Positions 12,567-23,894 of a stretch of DNA of 64,000 bases are shown here, one piece after another (position 1 is the first letter of the stretch; the number at the start of each line of letters is the position of its first letter). The DNA lies in NCBI GenBank assembly GCA_006937955.1, contig SSNP01000109.1:94323-158322 (forward strand), in the 5' to 3' direction. Source of the DNA: Pachypanchax playfairii. Lineage: Eukaryota > Chordata > Actinopteri > Cyprinodontiformes > Aplocheilidae. The notes beneath the pieces are model-generated. The model had not been told where the DNA came from, did no database searches, and saw only the letters and a program-made list of their open reading frames with translations. The position numbers and the translations under genes were made by a program.

Positions 12567-13003
12567 CAATGATCCCTCACTTATCGCGGTTAATTGGTTC
12601 CAGACAAATAAACAGACAAGCATAAGCGGTTGTGGACTGGCACAGAGATAGACGCGTCTGGTAACAGGGGAAAAGCTGAGCGCTCCGCTCTGCGGCACTT
12701 CGGTGTGAAGAGATGACTATAGCGTTGGTTGACTGATGATGGTAATAAAGGACTTGTGCAGTGCGATGACGCTGATGATGTGACTGCACAGGTATTAATG
12801 AGAGCTTTACAGCTCTTTGGGAGGTGCCTCATCTTCAGATAGAGGTGCTGGGTCATCAACCACCCGCGGAGGAAGTGTGGGGAGGTAAACGAACAGCCAA
12901 AGCGCGGTATTTTAGATTTGTTATTTTTGGATGAATATTTTTGAAAAACCCACGAAGTTGTGAATCCGTGAAAGTCGAACTGCGAAGTAGTGAGGGATCA
13001 CTG
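12567..13003. mobile_element. mariner/pogo-type MITE with TA duplication
   Basis: Ends caatgatccctcacttatcg and gaagtagtgagggatcactg are imperfect inverted repeats, each next to TA (12565-12566 and 13004-13005). The element is 437 bp. The interior contains cgcggttaattggttccag, a phrase common in pogo/Tigger-like non-autonomous elements. No functional transposase. Confidence 0.8.
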
Positions 13004-13159
13004 TATTCTTATTAACAATATATGAAAAAAAAAATTGGGATTTAATTTAACGTAATATAATTTAATTAAGTTTTGTACTTGCATCTTTTGTTTTGTACGT
13101 GTATGTTTTGAATTGTAATTTATTTCTGTTCTTGTAACTCAGCTCTGTGACTTGCACAT

Positions 13160-14525
13160 ATTTTAAAAATACAAGTTACAAGTGTATATTTGGCGATAGT
13201 CTAACCTGCTGGATGCAAACGCATGAATTAGTCTCTCCAAGTCTGGTTTAGACACTATACCTTTGATTTTAGCAATGTTTTTCAGATGGTAAAAAGCTGT
13301 TGATGTGATTGACTTAATATGGCTGGTAAAATTCAGGTCTGAGTCCATTATTACCCCTAGACTTCTAACATGAATTTTAGGGTTAGAGAGAGAGACTCAA
13401 GGTGGCTGATAACACTTTCTCTTTGTTTCTTTGGATAAAAAAAAATGATTTCAGTTTTGTCTGAGTTCAGCTGGAAAAAATTGTTTTGCATTCACACACT
13501 AATCTGTTCGATGCAGTGACAGAGTGACTCTATAGACCCATGTTCACCTGCCATCAGTAGCTACGTTTACATGGGCACATTTAATCGGAGTAAACGCCCA
13601 ATCGGAACAAAAATACGTCATGTAAACATGTCAATCAGAATGTTTTGATCCGATGAAGCCTAATCCGAATGAAATTTCCTTCCTATCGAGAGGGGTGGTT
13701 TTGTCCGATCTTCATTTGAATAGACGTGCATGTACACACCCATTCGGAATGAAGGGGTGAAAAAAGCCCACTGCGCATGCGTACAACTTCAGCGTGACGT
13801 CTTTCCGCTTTCGCAGACCCAAGTAGAAAACATAGCGGGAGGTAAATAGAAGTGGTCTGCTGGCGCAGTCATCCTGTCATCCTGCTCTCCTCTCCTGTGG
13901 CGGAGGAGCAGTAGCAATATGTATTCAGCCTCTAGCTTGGTTAATGCGACCAGTAAAAACCCAAACATAAAGGTAATAACCCGCAGAAGGTCCATATTGG
14001 GAAAACGTGAGTCAGCTCGAGCACACGATAGGGAGGAAAAGACGCGCTGAAAGGACGGAGTTTGTTTACTTTTTTCTTCCCCCGGAAAGACAACTCGCTG
14101 TGCGCATGCTCAACTCATTTAATCTGATTGAGTGCTTGATGCATGTGTACTCATGGCATGATCAGATCATTTCAGTTAGTGTCCATGTAAACAGGGATTT
14201 GGGAATTCCGATCAACCAAGATTTTAATCAGATTGGGGAAATTTGGCGCATGTAAATGTAGCTACTGACACATAGATCTGAGTGTCATCTGCATAATTGT
14301 GGTAGGACACATTATTGCTACATATTAGTTGACCCAACAGGAACATGTACAGATTGAATAATAGAGGTCCAAGAATTGACCCCTGAGGAACCCCACAGTT
14401 TACGGCCATTTGGTCAGAACCACAGTTGTAACTTTTCCTTATAAACATACTACACTTCAAACACTTAAAATTACAAACGATTAAAGTAATGGAAAGGGCA
14501 AGGTAGTAATGGTTAACACACACAA
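13160..14525 (-). pseudogene. CR1/L2-like LINE interrupted by a MITE
   Basis: The upstream half (14268-14525) encodes CGVPQGSILGPLLFNLYM and SYHNYADDTQIYVS (catalytic YADD). After the 0.7-kb insertion, the downstream half (13160-13555) continues with FFQLNSDKTEIIFF and MDSDLNFTSHIKSITSTAFY, KPDLERLIHAFASSRLDY. The junction falls a few codons after the YADD motif. Indels are present in both halves. Confidence 0.85.
13556..14267. mobile_element. MITE with agtagctacgtttacatg ends inside a LINE
   Basis: Left agtagctacgtttacatgggc and right gcgcatgtaaatgtagctact are inverted repeats with two mismatches. The interior has repeated aatc(a/c)ga(a/t)t motifs in both orientations (caatcggaac, aatccgaatg, attccgatca). 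Class uncertain; the target duplication is obscured because the inverted ends are symmetric. About 710 bp, non-coding. Confidence 0.75.
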
Positions 14526-15071
14526 GATGGTTAGTACTTCAAAACTAAATTACAAGCTAGCAAATTCTTCCAAGTCTACATTGTTACAAGTCTAACGTTG
14601 AATAAATAATAATACAGCAATAGCTGTGTTGTGGGCTTCATCTGAACTAATATTTATGTTTGATAAAACTGTACAATCCTGTGAAAAATAAAGAATTAGA
14701 CAGAGACAAAACGTCAGTGTTCATCTTAGCTTGCTGCTCTGTGACTGACAAAAGCACGAGCGAGTGCTGTAAAACCATCTCACAATGAGTGCTGCCACCT
14801 AGCGGTGAAAATTAATGCTACATCTCTCTCTTGACTACTAAGCCATTACATTTAATAAAACAAAAACTATAACAAAATGATAAAAACTATGTGACCACAC
14901 ATAGTGGGCGTCACACAAAAACTCACTGCCAACATGAAGGAACGTTTTACCTTTTTCCAGTTCACAGGACACAAATTTCTCTGACTTACTGCTGACATGG
15001 AAAAAGTACATTCATCTTTGCTGTTGGGTTAGAAAATATAACACATACAAAACATGACTGAAATTAAAGAA
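14526..15071. other. unassigned
   Basis: Non-coding, AT-rich; no repeat recognised. Confidence 0.4.
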
Positions 15072-15992
15072 TTAAAGGTGGAATATGGAATACTGTCATA
15101 AAAAGCCATATTTTTAACAAAATAATTACTCCATGGGGTCTTTAGAGGGTTGTAGAATGAATTTACACTATTTGCTTTAAAAATTATATTCGAAGTAAAA
15201 TATAAAAAAATATATTAATTTTGACGGGCACCACTCTGAGTTGCCTATTGGCGGGCACGACGTTGGCATTTTGTTTACATCTACCAGCCAATAGCTGGCA
15301 GAGCAGTGGGCACCCTTTTGGGTTGCCTAATACCATAAATAGTCCGGCACAGTGAGGCTGGTGCTGTGGAGTCTGCAGGTCGAGCAGCTGAAAGCCCTGG
15401 GGATATGTGGTGATTATATAACTTATTTGCTTGCCATAGACGTTTCCCAACATGTGAGAAGCAGGTTCGTGTGGAAATGATTTTATTAGCAGCTAGCTAA
15501 CATGGAGCTACATGTTGCTGAAGTGGGGGAACCCCAGGCCACTGGATCGACTGGAAGATACACCACTAAGGCTTTTATTGCTTTTTTTAAAAAGAATTAT
15601 TGGATAAGTGGGGCATGCAGGATGGTGTGTGAGGAGGACAGAAGATCTTAGGAAGGACTGCAGGATGTTTTGGTTTGCTCGAGTAGAGCCACGGGGCAGC
15701 TACATGAGCTCTTTGCCACGGACTGAATCGATGACTGAGCGACAAACAGGTAGGTAGCTGCTTTTATCAGAATCGGTGTGTAATCAACAGGGCTGGAGAG
15801 CATGATTAGTGAGCTGAACTCACAATATTTTATTGTCCTTCTGGGATTGGAGATCAGAAGGGGTTTGGTAAGGAATATTGGTCAACCTTAGCATTGGAGC
15901 GCGCCTGCAGGGGGATTTACGAGCCTGACACCCAGATGGTTGAAGGCTTTGTGCTTTTGTTGTGGTTTGCATGTTCCATATTCTACCTTTAA
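15072..15992 (-). mobile_element. TTAA-flanked MITE-like element, copy B
   Basis: 921-bp uninterrupted relative of 274-2821 in the opposite orientation, with ends ttaaaggtggaatatggaat and gttccatattctacctttaa. It contains the empty insertion site (atataatcaccacat on the minus strand) for the hAT copy at 818. Non-coding. Confidence 0.85.
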
Positions 15993-16269
15993 TTAATATT
16001 ATATTTAAATGACCACCTGTGTGGGGGCTTGTCCGGGCCTTTTCAGGCATGCTGTTTGGAGGGGTGTGCTGGGCCACGTTGGGGCTCCCATTTTTTGTAT
16101 TGGGGTGTGTGTATCTCCTTGTGGTTTTAGTGGGTGGTAGTGGGGGTATTTTGGATGAGGGCGCTACCCCTTGGTCTTCTCTTCCCCTCATTGTTTTTGT
16201 TCGTTACGTGTGGGATGGTGACCAAGTGGATGACTGGCACTGGACATCTCTTTGTGGGGGGGGGGAGGT
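15993..16269. other. unassigned G-rich segment
   Basis: A G/T-biased stretch (ggggcttgtccgggcc, gtgggggggggg near 16256) with frames on both strands that look fortuitous. Confidence 0.35.
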
Positions 16270-16750
16270 TATGGTGCACTTTCCTGTGGAAGTCCGAAAC
16301 AGCTGAAATGAACCAAATCACATGAAAAACAGTCAATCAATCACTCCTCCATACTGAACCTAACCTGCAGCTTCTCCCAGATGATACACATTCTTCCAGT
16401 GAGATCCTTCCACATCAGTATGTGATCCAGACTTCCCGAGCTTTTTAGTCCGAGTGCAGCCAGATAAGGTTACATACTTTCCATTTTTTCTGAATTTGTT
16501 GATACATTAGGTGACTGCCAGCTCCAATCAGCAGGTTCCCATGATCAGTAATCCAAATATATCTGTCCTCCAGCGACAGCGCATGGGTCGAGTCCAAGCA
16601 TGGTGGCTCCCCCTTCACGAGCCTCAATTGGAGTAGAAAAGTTTTCCAGTGTGTAAGTGACCATGATACCAGATCCATAATTTCATATTCAGTGAATTTG
16701 TGGGTGGGAGACTCAGAGACACGCACAAAGCAGGGCAAAAAGGGGGTGGG
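16270..16750. repeat. dispersed repeat, copy paired with 31700-32200
   Basis: The segment from ctgaaatgaaccaaatcacatg to the end of gtgggagactcagagac is closely related to 31735-32160 in the same orientation, including landmarks such as ctgtcctccagcgacag and agcctcaattggagt. This is a multicopy mobile repeat of unknown class. Confidence 0.75.
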
Positions 16751-16967
16751 GGAGCGGGACCAGAGCCCGGCTCCTCTAGCATATAGTTGTGGAGAGTTGG
16801 ATTGTCCTTTATTGCTCTTCTCCTGTTGCTACCCACTGACCTGTCTGGGCAGTTGCTGGTTCCAGGGCGCATGGCTGGGTATTTTTGTGTGCCTCTTTGG
16901 GGTAGCTTGGATGATTGAATGCATTTATCATGGGGGGGTTATGTGGGGGCTCTGGTAGATCATAGAT

Positions 16968-17180
16968 CAGGGGTGGCCAACTCCAGGCCTCAAGAGCCAC
17001 TATCCTGCACATTTTAGATGTTTCCCTGCTTCAACACACCTGCTGCAGATGAACAGGTGGTTAACAGGCTTCTACAGGACTTGCTAAGAGGTTGCAGATT
17101 TGAATCAGGCGTGCTGAAGCAGGGGAACATCTAAAATGTGCAGGATAGGGGCTCTCGAGGCCTGGAGTTGGCCACCACTG
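16968..17180. mobile_element. 213-bp MITE, long near-perfect inverted repeats
   Basis: Arms run from caggggtggccaactccagg through gcacattttagatgtt; their complement ends at ggagttggccaccactg. Each arm is about 60-70 bp. A related copy is at 57251-57453. The target duplication is not evident. Confidence 0.8.
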
Positions 17181-18099
17181 TACATTCTTCTCTCTGCCTC
17201 AGGTTCTCAGGGGTGATTACTCTTGGACAGCGGAGGCCCATTTTGGGCTCCCCACCGTCCTCTGAGTGTGTGCATGCATTGCATGTGTTGCATGTGTTGG
17301 AGTGGCATACAATTCACATTGGGATGTGTGCCCTGGGTTTTCAGTGCTCTTGGGGTGCTGCTGAGTGCTTGGGTGTCCTGGGTCCTCCCCTATCTGCATC
17401 TGGATGTGGGGCAAGTATTTCGGTAGCTATTTGCCCCCAACATTATTTATTACATCTTGTGACAAAAACACACACATTAATGTAACTCAGTGCCTGCAGT
17501 AGATTCTATGTATTTTAGGCTTTACATATCCAGAGAAGACTGATCTATGTGTAACTCCACCTCTTGCCCAATGACTGCTGGATATAGGCACCAGCTCCTT
17601 GTGACCCTGAAAAGAAATAAGCAGGAGTCCTAGATAATTTCCAAAATTTAATGTAATACTTTAGTTATTTTAAAGAAAAGTTCAACCAGAAAGAAAATTT
17701 TACATTCAAGGCAATTCAGATTTCTGAATGCAATGCAATAAATGCAATAATGCCATATAAAAATTCAATAACTAATTGCAGCACCCTGAGGGGGGGGCTT
17801 CAGCTGGTTGTTTTTTCAGAAGCCCTGGGTTTTTTGGAGTGCACTCCCTAAATCAGTTTCAGTTATGTACTGATGTACACATCAATGGACATAGTGGGCT
17901 TCTTTCAAAGAAAAAAACGTAAATGTCATTAGGTTATATTATGCTTCATATTCTGTTAATTATAGTTCTATGCAAAACAAGAGAAATTTCAATACAGCAG
18001 TATATTCACAGTTGTTAACCAGATATTTGCATTCACTACAGAAAAAAACAAAAAAAAGTTTTTTATTACTGTTAAACATCAATTTAGAGTATACTTTTT
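17181..18099. other. unassigned
   Basis: Non-coding, with (gcatgt)-type low complexity at 17265-17300. No gene. Confidence 0.35.
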
Positions 18100-18609
18100 G
18101 TTTTAGATAAATATTGACATATCTTTTGAATTAGTTACATGTCAGAATAAAGAGAGAGTTGTTATGCATTTATAATTTTCATCAAAGTCAGTAGTATATA
18201 TTATTTATTTATTGTGTGTTTGTTCAAAAATAAAACTCCAGATGATTCCCTTCTAAGCTTAAGAAGCTTCTGATAGGTTAGTAGAATCCATTTGAGTTAA
18301 TTGGTAACACACCTGTGGATGCATATTAAAGCACCCTCAAAACACAGAGCCATGAGAGAATCAAAAGAAATCAACCAAAACATCAGGAGAATAATCATGG
18401 ATTTCCACAAATGTGGCTGAATTTTAAATACCATTTGAGTGCAATTTACAACTGAAATAAATTCTCTTTATTCTGAAATTTAAGAAATTAATTTTTTTTA
18501 TACTTATTAATCTACAAAATAAACATTTAGTCTAATTTGATGTTTGACAGTAAAACAGTGTTGCTGTGTTTTTACCTGAAGTGTGTGTAAATATCTGATT
18601 TCAACTGTA
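18100..18609. mobile_element. Tc1-like (Sleeping Beauty-type) relic, internally deleted
   Basis: The right end gtaaatatctgatttcaactgta resembles the complement of salmonid-type Tc1 termini. The interior keeps ttgagttaattggtaacacacctgtg and atcaaaagaaatcaaccaaa (the start region of the transposase gene) but lacks the rest. The left end is not defined. Confidence 0.6.
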
Positions 18610-18642
18610 TTTGATGTTCTTGATGTTTGGTTTGATTGCTAG

Positions 18643-18732
18643 AACAAAGGGGGAGAGAGAATAACAGAGAGAGGAACAGAGAGGGAGATGGAGAAGAGAA
18701 TGAGGTTAGAACAGAGATTGAACAAGATCCAG
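18643..18732 (+). CDS. candidate alternative first/upstream coding exon of nfic
   Basis: Ninety bases open in one frame (30 codons) lie between an acceptor-like tttggtttgattgctag and the strong donor CAG|gtgaga, phase 0, exactly the phase needed to join DEFHPF at 21822. An ATG at 18688 would give MEKRMRLEQRLNKIQ-DEFHPF. NFI genes are known to use alternative first exons that splice to exon 2, and those I recall also end in Gln-CAG. Against it: the sequence is GA-rich and could be open by chance, and I know no NFIC isoform with this peptide. Confidence 0.3.
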
Positions 18733-19894
18733 GTGAGAAAGACAGCTGTTTGCCAAAACTCATTAGAACATGTTCACTAGAGTATCTTATGGGTTTGTAA
18801 TTTTTCTAATTCTATATTTATTAAGTCATGCAGTCTGTTTTGCACAACTAGGTTAAACAGTTATATAAATAGCAACAAGTCCTCCAGCTCATACGCCCAT
18901 AGTTGACGTTTGTCCATGCACTCGAATACGACCCCATGGAGCGTTTTCTATGGTTTTACCACCCTCAGCGCCCCCTTTCGGTAAAATGGGAACAGATACC
19001 TTTACAGAACAACAGAAAACTTGCTTTTCCCCCTTAATGAGCTAACAAAGGGTTAGGGTTAGGGTTAGGTCGAGCTGGGTTGCGGCTTGATTCTTTCCTT
19101 CCGGCCCGTTGTTCCACCGGCGTCCCTAGCAACAACCTAGTAACCACTCAAACCTGAGAAAATGTACGTTGAAACGAAAAAACTATGTACCGTTTCCATA
19201 AACCAAACAAATATTATGAAAATAAAGTTTATATTTCTCGCTAGAAATGTTATCAAAACAAGTCTAAAGCCACTGTCTATTTTGAAATAGAACAATTTCT
19301 GCCGAAAATTGAGGGGAAGGCCGCCATGTTTCTCTCATTTTGCCAGCGAGAAACTGCAGTCAGCATAACCACCGCCAGAGGTCACTTTAAATACGTCACC
19401 CTTGGTCGTAATTTGATGACTGGACATACGACCACTGTGTACGTTTTGCTTTGGAGGACAGTCTGATAAATAGTGTAGTTATTTGGCAGAATTAAAAAAT
19501 GATGTTTTAGACTTATGTTCACAAAACTCAAGCCTTAAGATAGAGTCTCTTATTGCCACAATAAAGATGTCTTGTCAGTGTAATGCAGGTCTATGATGAT
19601 TTTCAGTGCTACCATCATCTTTTGAACTGTTACAATCCTGTTTTAATCTCGGATCAGTTTTGTGTCTGGTTTAATTGGGGTTTAGTCCTGGTGTCTTGAT
19701 ACAGCCCTGTTTCTGCTCTGCTTTGTTAATTAATTAATAATCTAGTTTAAGGTGTCCTACATATTTGATATATTTTGTTTTCTTACATGAAGGAATGCTT
19801 GTTGGACCAAGCTGAGACAGTTGGCATACATATTATTTGTGTTCATATGTATATTTAATTCCAATTTGAAAATAAATAGCAAAAGTTTAAGGAG
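18733..19894. other. unassigned, includes a short telomere-like repeat
   Basis: ggttagggttagggttagg at 19051-19069 is a three-unit telomere-type repeat. The surrounding 18890-19440 contains several CpG and matched acgaccac/catacg-type phrases that may mark an old MITE. No gene. Confidence 0.4.
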
Positions 19895-20584
19895 TAGGGG
19901 TGTAACGGTACACAAAATTTACAGTTCAGTACGTATCTCGGTTTTGAGGTCACAGTTTGGTTCATTTTTGGTACAGTAAGTGGAAAAAACCAAACCATAA
20001 TAGCTTTTTTTTTCATTTTCAACTTTTGCAAACAATGGTTTATATATTTTCTTATAAAAATGAAACGTTAAAAAATAAGAAAACATATAAAAATAGAAAT
20101 AAAAAATAGAACAGGAGACCTTATAGATAAAGGAGGGTGTTCAAGCTCCGGCTTGTTTACATCGTCATGACGTCTGCTAGAGAAAAAAAAAAAAAACCTC
20201 ACGTGGGAGTCCGGTGCTGACAACAAACTTCCAGTCCGCCCCTGAAGATGCTCCGCGCGCAAAACAAGCCTGTTAACTAGCTGTGATTGGATCGGTGAAC
20301 ATCTGCACTATACTAACAGTCCAGTACGGAAACGGTTCGTATGAATGCGTGTGCTATAACACTCCTCAGCTCATGTATTTACTTTGTGTTTGTGCAGTTC
20401 CGCTGTGTGTCACGCAATACAGCATCTGTGCGGAAACTCGCCTCGAAACTTACTTCCGCTGTGCTTAATATCACACTAATAATACATTTCTGAAAAAAAT
20501 ACACTGAAATGGTACGCAAGTGGACTGAACCAAGCGGGCCAAACTGAAGTGTTCAACATATTCCCGTGAACTGTTACACCCCTT
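19895..20584. mobile_element. hAT-type MITE with gggtgtaacggt ends
   Basis: Left taggggtgtaacggtacac and right gtgaactgttacacccctt are imperfect inverted repeats, flanked by ttaaggag (19887-19894) and ttaagtag (20585-20592), 8 bp with one mismatch. Subterminal gtacgtatctcggtt/ggtacgcaagtgg motifs. No transposase in the 690 bp. Confidence 0.85.
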
Positions 20585-20639
20585 TTAAGTAGGTTTTGTG
20601 TGTTTGTGTTTGGATGGCTCCCTAGTAAAGCACTGTAAC

Positions 20640-21150
20640 ATCAGCCACGGCTGAAACAAAGCGCTGAACACATCCAATAAAATCACAAAAATTGACACAA
20701 GAAAGAAGCACAATTCAATAAAAACAACAAAATAAAGTCGTTAAACCAATACAATTGATGCTAGTTAAAATATAATCAAGTAAAATCAAGTAAGAGTTGC
20801 ATTAAAAGCCAATGAGTGAAAATGGGTCTTTAAACAAGTTTTAAAAATGGGCAATGATGGGACTTGTCAGATGCTTAGTGGTAGTGAGTTCCATAACTTT
20901 GGCGCCCCGATGGAGAAGGCTCTGTCCCCTCTAGCCTTCCTCTTTGATCTTGGAACAACCAGGAGCAGCTGGTCAGCAGACCTGAGCGAGCGAGCAGAAG
21001 TATAGGGATGGAGCAGCTCAGCTAAATAAGGCGGGGCAAGTCTGTTAAGAAACTTAAAAACAAACAGAAGGACCTTAAAATGAACTCTAAAATGCACAGG
21101 CAACCAGTTGAGTGGGGCCAAGATGGGTGTGATATGTTCTCTTTTGTGTG
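20640..21150 (-). pseudogene. CR1/L2-like LINE 3' end
   Basis: The minus strand encodes LNWLPVHFRVHFKVLLFVFK, then PPYLAELLHPYTSARSLRSA and RKARGDRAFSIGAPKLWNSL, the conserved C-terminus of the LINE polyprotein, followed by an A/T-rich 3' end toward 20640. Truncated at about 21135. Confidence 0.85.
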
Positions 21151-21821
21151 TCCCTGTTCATGTTGAAATAACTTACAACAGGACTTCAAACGTTTGAACT
21201 TATTTGCATTAAATAATTTTAAAGTCAGTAAAACAAGCAGCACAGAAAACTTGCACCTGATTTTAGTTCCATGCACTCATTAGACTACATACTATATTTG
21301 AGTTGGACAGTATGGCCAAAAATGAATGTTGCAATGTAACATGATATACGATGTACTGTATATTGTGACTTTAAACCTGCTTTTACATTTATTATAATAA
21401 TTCAGTTAATTCCTTTAACCTAACATCACAGTGAACCATGAAATAATTGAAATAGTTTAAATAAAAAACTACAGGTATAACTGTCCTTTCCTCCTAATTA
21501 TTAGTCAGTAAAACAAGCAACATAACTCTTGGTTCTTCTGACCAAGCATCACATCATGGCACTCAATGGGCATTTACTGAAAACAACTTCATAACAACAA
21601 AATGCAAATTGATCTGGATGATGGGTTCAGCTCTTTGCTTTGGTGTTCCTGAACACTTGCTAACTTCTGTTGAGCTGTTAACTTTCTTTTTTTTTAGTCA
21701 GAAAATCTGCATTTACTAATGAATTAAAACTCAGCAGTGTGGTTCCATATTCAGCTTAGTTGATGTTCATTGTGTTTGTGGTATGAGTGCATGTGTTTAT
21801 GTGTTGTTGTTTCTCATGTAG
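21151..21821. other. sequence just upstream of nfic exon 2a
   Basis: Unassigned AT-rich sequence ending in the acceptor ttgtttctcatgtag at 21821, with a polypyrimidine run at 21680-21697. No first exon found. Confidence 0.5.
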
Positions 21822-21992
21822 GATGAGTTCCACCCATTCATTGAGGCTCTGCTGCCCCAGGTTCGTGCCTTCGCTTATACATGGTTCAACCTCCAGGCCA
21901 GAAAAAGGAAGTACTTCAAAAAACACGAGAAGAGGATGACTAAAGAAGAGGAGAGAGCTGTCAAAGATGAATTACTTGAGGAGAAGGCAGAG
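21822..21992 (+). CDS. nfic: nfic exon 2a: first third of DNA-binding domain
   Basis: This 171-bp, 57-codon exon begins after the acceptor ctcatgtag and encodes DEFHPFIEALLPQVRAFAYT onward, then a basic stretch (NLQARKRKYFKKHEKRM) and an acidic helix ending EEKAE. This is the strongly conserved N-terminal part of the NFI DNA-binding domain. Entry and exit phases are both 0. In other vertebrate NFI genes the exon continues without a break into VKQKW; here a donor (gttgga) follows GAG directly. The donor is weak at positions +3 and +4. The start codon must lie in an upstream exon: the only nearby ATG, at 21823, is out of frame. Confidence 0.96.
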
Positions 21993-22178
21993 GTTGGATT
22001 TATTAAATGAGCGACACAAAACAATCAATTCATTAATATATAAAATGTTGTTTGTGGCTGTCTTAGACATTTGGTTTATTAATTAACAAGTTATTCAAAT
22101 TATTTTCAAATATTTATTTGCCAACATAATACATTAGGTACAACAACATCTCATTTTACACATTTATTCTGTTTTTAG
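21993..22178 (+). other. nfic: extra short intron splitting NFI exon 2 (intron 2a)
   Basis: This 186-bp, phase-0, AT-rich intron runs from gttggattt to ctgtttttag and lies between the codons for AE and VKQKW. The pentamer AGGTT occurs at both junctions (cag-AGGTT and ttt-AGGTT), so the ends look like a short direct duplication of a proto-splice site. No transposon sequence is recognised inside. Its reality is supported because removing it keeps the reading frame and restores the conserved NFI peptide exactly. Confidence 0.9.
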
Positions 22179-22355
22179 GTTAAACAGAAGTGGGCCAGCC
22201 GTCTTTTGGCTAAGCTAAGAAAAGACATAAGACCTGAATGCAGAGAGGACTTTGTCTTGTCGATCACTGGGAAGAAGACTGCATGTTGTGTTTTGTCAAA
22301 TCCTGACCAGAAAGGCAAAATGAGACGCATAGACTGCCTCCGACAAGCTGACAAG
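22179..22355 (+). CDS. nfic: nfic exon 2b: middle of DNA-binding domain
   Basis: This 177-bp, 59-codon, phase-0 exon encodes VKQKWASRLLAKLRKDIRPE and continues through GKKTACCVLSNPDQKGK and MRRIDCLRQADK. It carries conserved NFI cysteines (ACC and IDC), some of which are known to be needed for DNA binding or redox control in this family. RPECREDFVLSITGKK is closer to mammalian NFIC than to NFIA (RPEYREDFVLTVTGKK) or NFIX. It ends CAAG before the donor gtgaat. In other vertebrates the next codons, VWRLDLV, follow in the same exon. Confidence 0.96.
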
Positions 22356-22965
22356 GTGAATGGATCAGCTATTTCTGTGTAGCTTCTTCATTACACAGTA
22401 TATCGTTATAAGCAGTGTTTTAGCATCTTTCCTGCTTAAGGTGGGCAGTCACTTTTCCCTACACCAACCGACCCCTCCCCCTGCTCTGCTTTGTGTGTGC
22501 CTCAGAGAATGTAAATATAAAAGTATAAAAATCTTTTGTAACCATTCAAGTATAAACATTCAAAATAGCTTGCATGACTTGAACAATGTCACATAGAACA
22601 GGAGAAAAATGTCTCTTGCAAACTTTTTTGAGCAAATGGTTTGTGCAAAAGCCTATATTTATGTAAAGACTGTTATCTCTTTGTGGAGGTAATGTCTCTT
22701 GTAAAAAAAATGATGTAAATAATGCCATGTGCAAAGGAGGTAGTGTAGCTTGTAAACAAAACTATAAATAACATTTTTAAAACTTCAATGTAACACTAAT
22801 AAACAATTGCAAATAAACACTGCTATCATGGCAGTGTTTATTTGCATTTGTTGAAAATAATTGCAAATAACATCTGCTGCATATTTTCTCTTGATCATCA
22901 GGAAAATATGCTGTTTCAAGCATTCTGGTGCGCAGTTGCCACCTATCTATGTAATGCTGTCAGGC
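22356..22965 (+). other. 5' part of the second extra intron, unassigned
   Basis: Low-complexity AT-rich intron sequence following the donor gtgaatgg. The recognisable structure is a perfect hairpin at 22808-22846: 16-bp arms around gcaaataaacactgc with a 7-nt loop (tatcatg). I see no coding potential. The full intron runs to 27092 (4,737 bp). Confidence 0.5.
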
Positions 22966-23800
22966 TCACTTAAGGCTCCGTAGTCTGAGTTGACCACAGG
23001 TCAGATGTGACTGCAAAATGCTTGACATTTCTAAGCTTGGTAGTGACCTTCTCACTCTCAGTTTGTACGTATTGGGAAGCACGGTCTGCGAAAAATATTT
23101 TCGCGATGGTATGGTGTACCTCTTCTCAGCTATGTTCATAAGGCGTTTAAATCCAGCGCGCTCCACTGTAGCTATGGGAGCCATATCCTTAGCTTATGTG
23201 GTACGGTATCGTGTTGGTTATTTATATCCACCACTTCGACGTTTTCCCGTTTGGTATCACCCCTGTAAATGCCTCCGTTATGGGCATTTACTGGGGGTGG
23301 CACTTCTTGAACCTTGCTGGTCACGTTGACCTTTTCACACAACTCAACAGCATGGTTGTGCTGTAGCTGCTAGAAAAGGTTGGATGTGTTGCTTTTGTTA
23401 GGACAGTTTCCAGACAAACTTGGCATTTTGCGTTCTTTTGTTCTGCATCTTCTTTGTGGTACCCAAAATATTTCCAAAGGACAGATGTCGAATTTCTTTT
23501 CAGAACAGGTACAGCAGGATCAGCTTTGACTAAAGCTACTTCATCCATGGCTGTGTCAGCTGCTTCTTCATTTGAACCATCAGCCATTTCCTCATCGTCT
23601 GTTTCCCTTGTTCAGACTGAATAAGTGAAGTCACATGACTACACACGCTGTACCCTGTCCTAAAGGGGAATGACTATAGCATACCAGCACACAGTTAAAA
23701 CAGACAAAACACAGAATTTACTGACATGGGCAAGGTCGGCGTCGGCCATCGTACTAAATTTTAGTAATGGTAAATTTTTGGTTTATCACCCAGGCCTACA
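22966..23800 (-). pseudogene. decayed hAT (ZBED-type) transposase relic
   Basis: Two minus-strand pieces belong to one hAT transposase. The upstream piece (23321-23587) has a BED zinc finger, with SVLWKYFGY followed by KCQVC. The downstream piece (22966-23184) reads VERAGFKRLMN and RYTIPSRKYFSQTVLP, the region that follows the BED finger in ZBED-like hAT proteins. About 135 bp of unrelated or scrambled sequence separates them, and no catalytic C-terminus remains. The 5' edge near 23785-23800 (tttatcacccaggccta) resembles a hAT terminal repeat; the other edge was not found. It lies inside the second extra nfic intron. Confidence 0.7.
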
Positions 23801-23894
23801 TGAACACCAGAAAAAGAATCAGTGACCAGGGACATCCCTGGTGAAATCCAACATGCAAAGGGAATGAACTTGACTTACTGGCTAAAATGCAGAC

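Noticed and set aside
17184..17206. Peptide HSSLCLR followed by cctcag|gttctc, resembling NFI exon 1 (SSPLCLTQ)
   Set aside because: No ATG, the reading phase at the putative donor does not fit exon 2a (phase 0), and it abuts a MITE terminus; chance resemblance.
15820..17485. Overlapping frames of 60-123 codons on both strands
   Set aside because: Composition-driven frames in G/T-biased repeats and MITEs; none has a conserved domain.
19051..19069. Telomere-type (TTAGGG) repeat
   Set aside because: Only three units in an internal AT-rich context; not a telomere or a convincing interstitial array.
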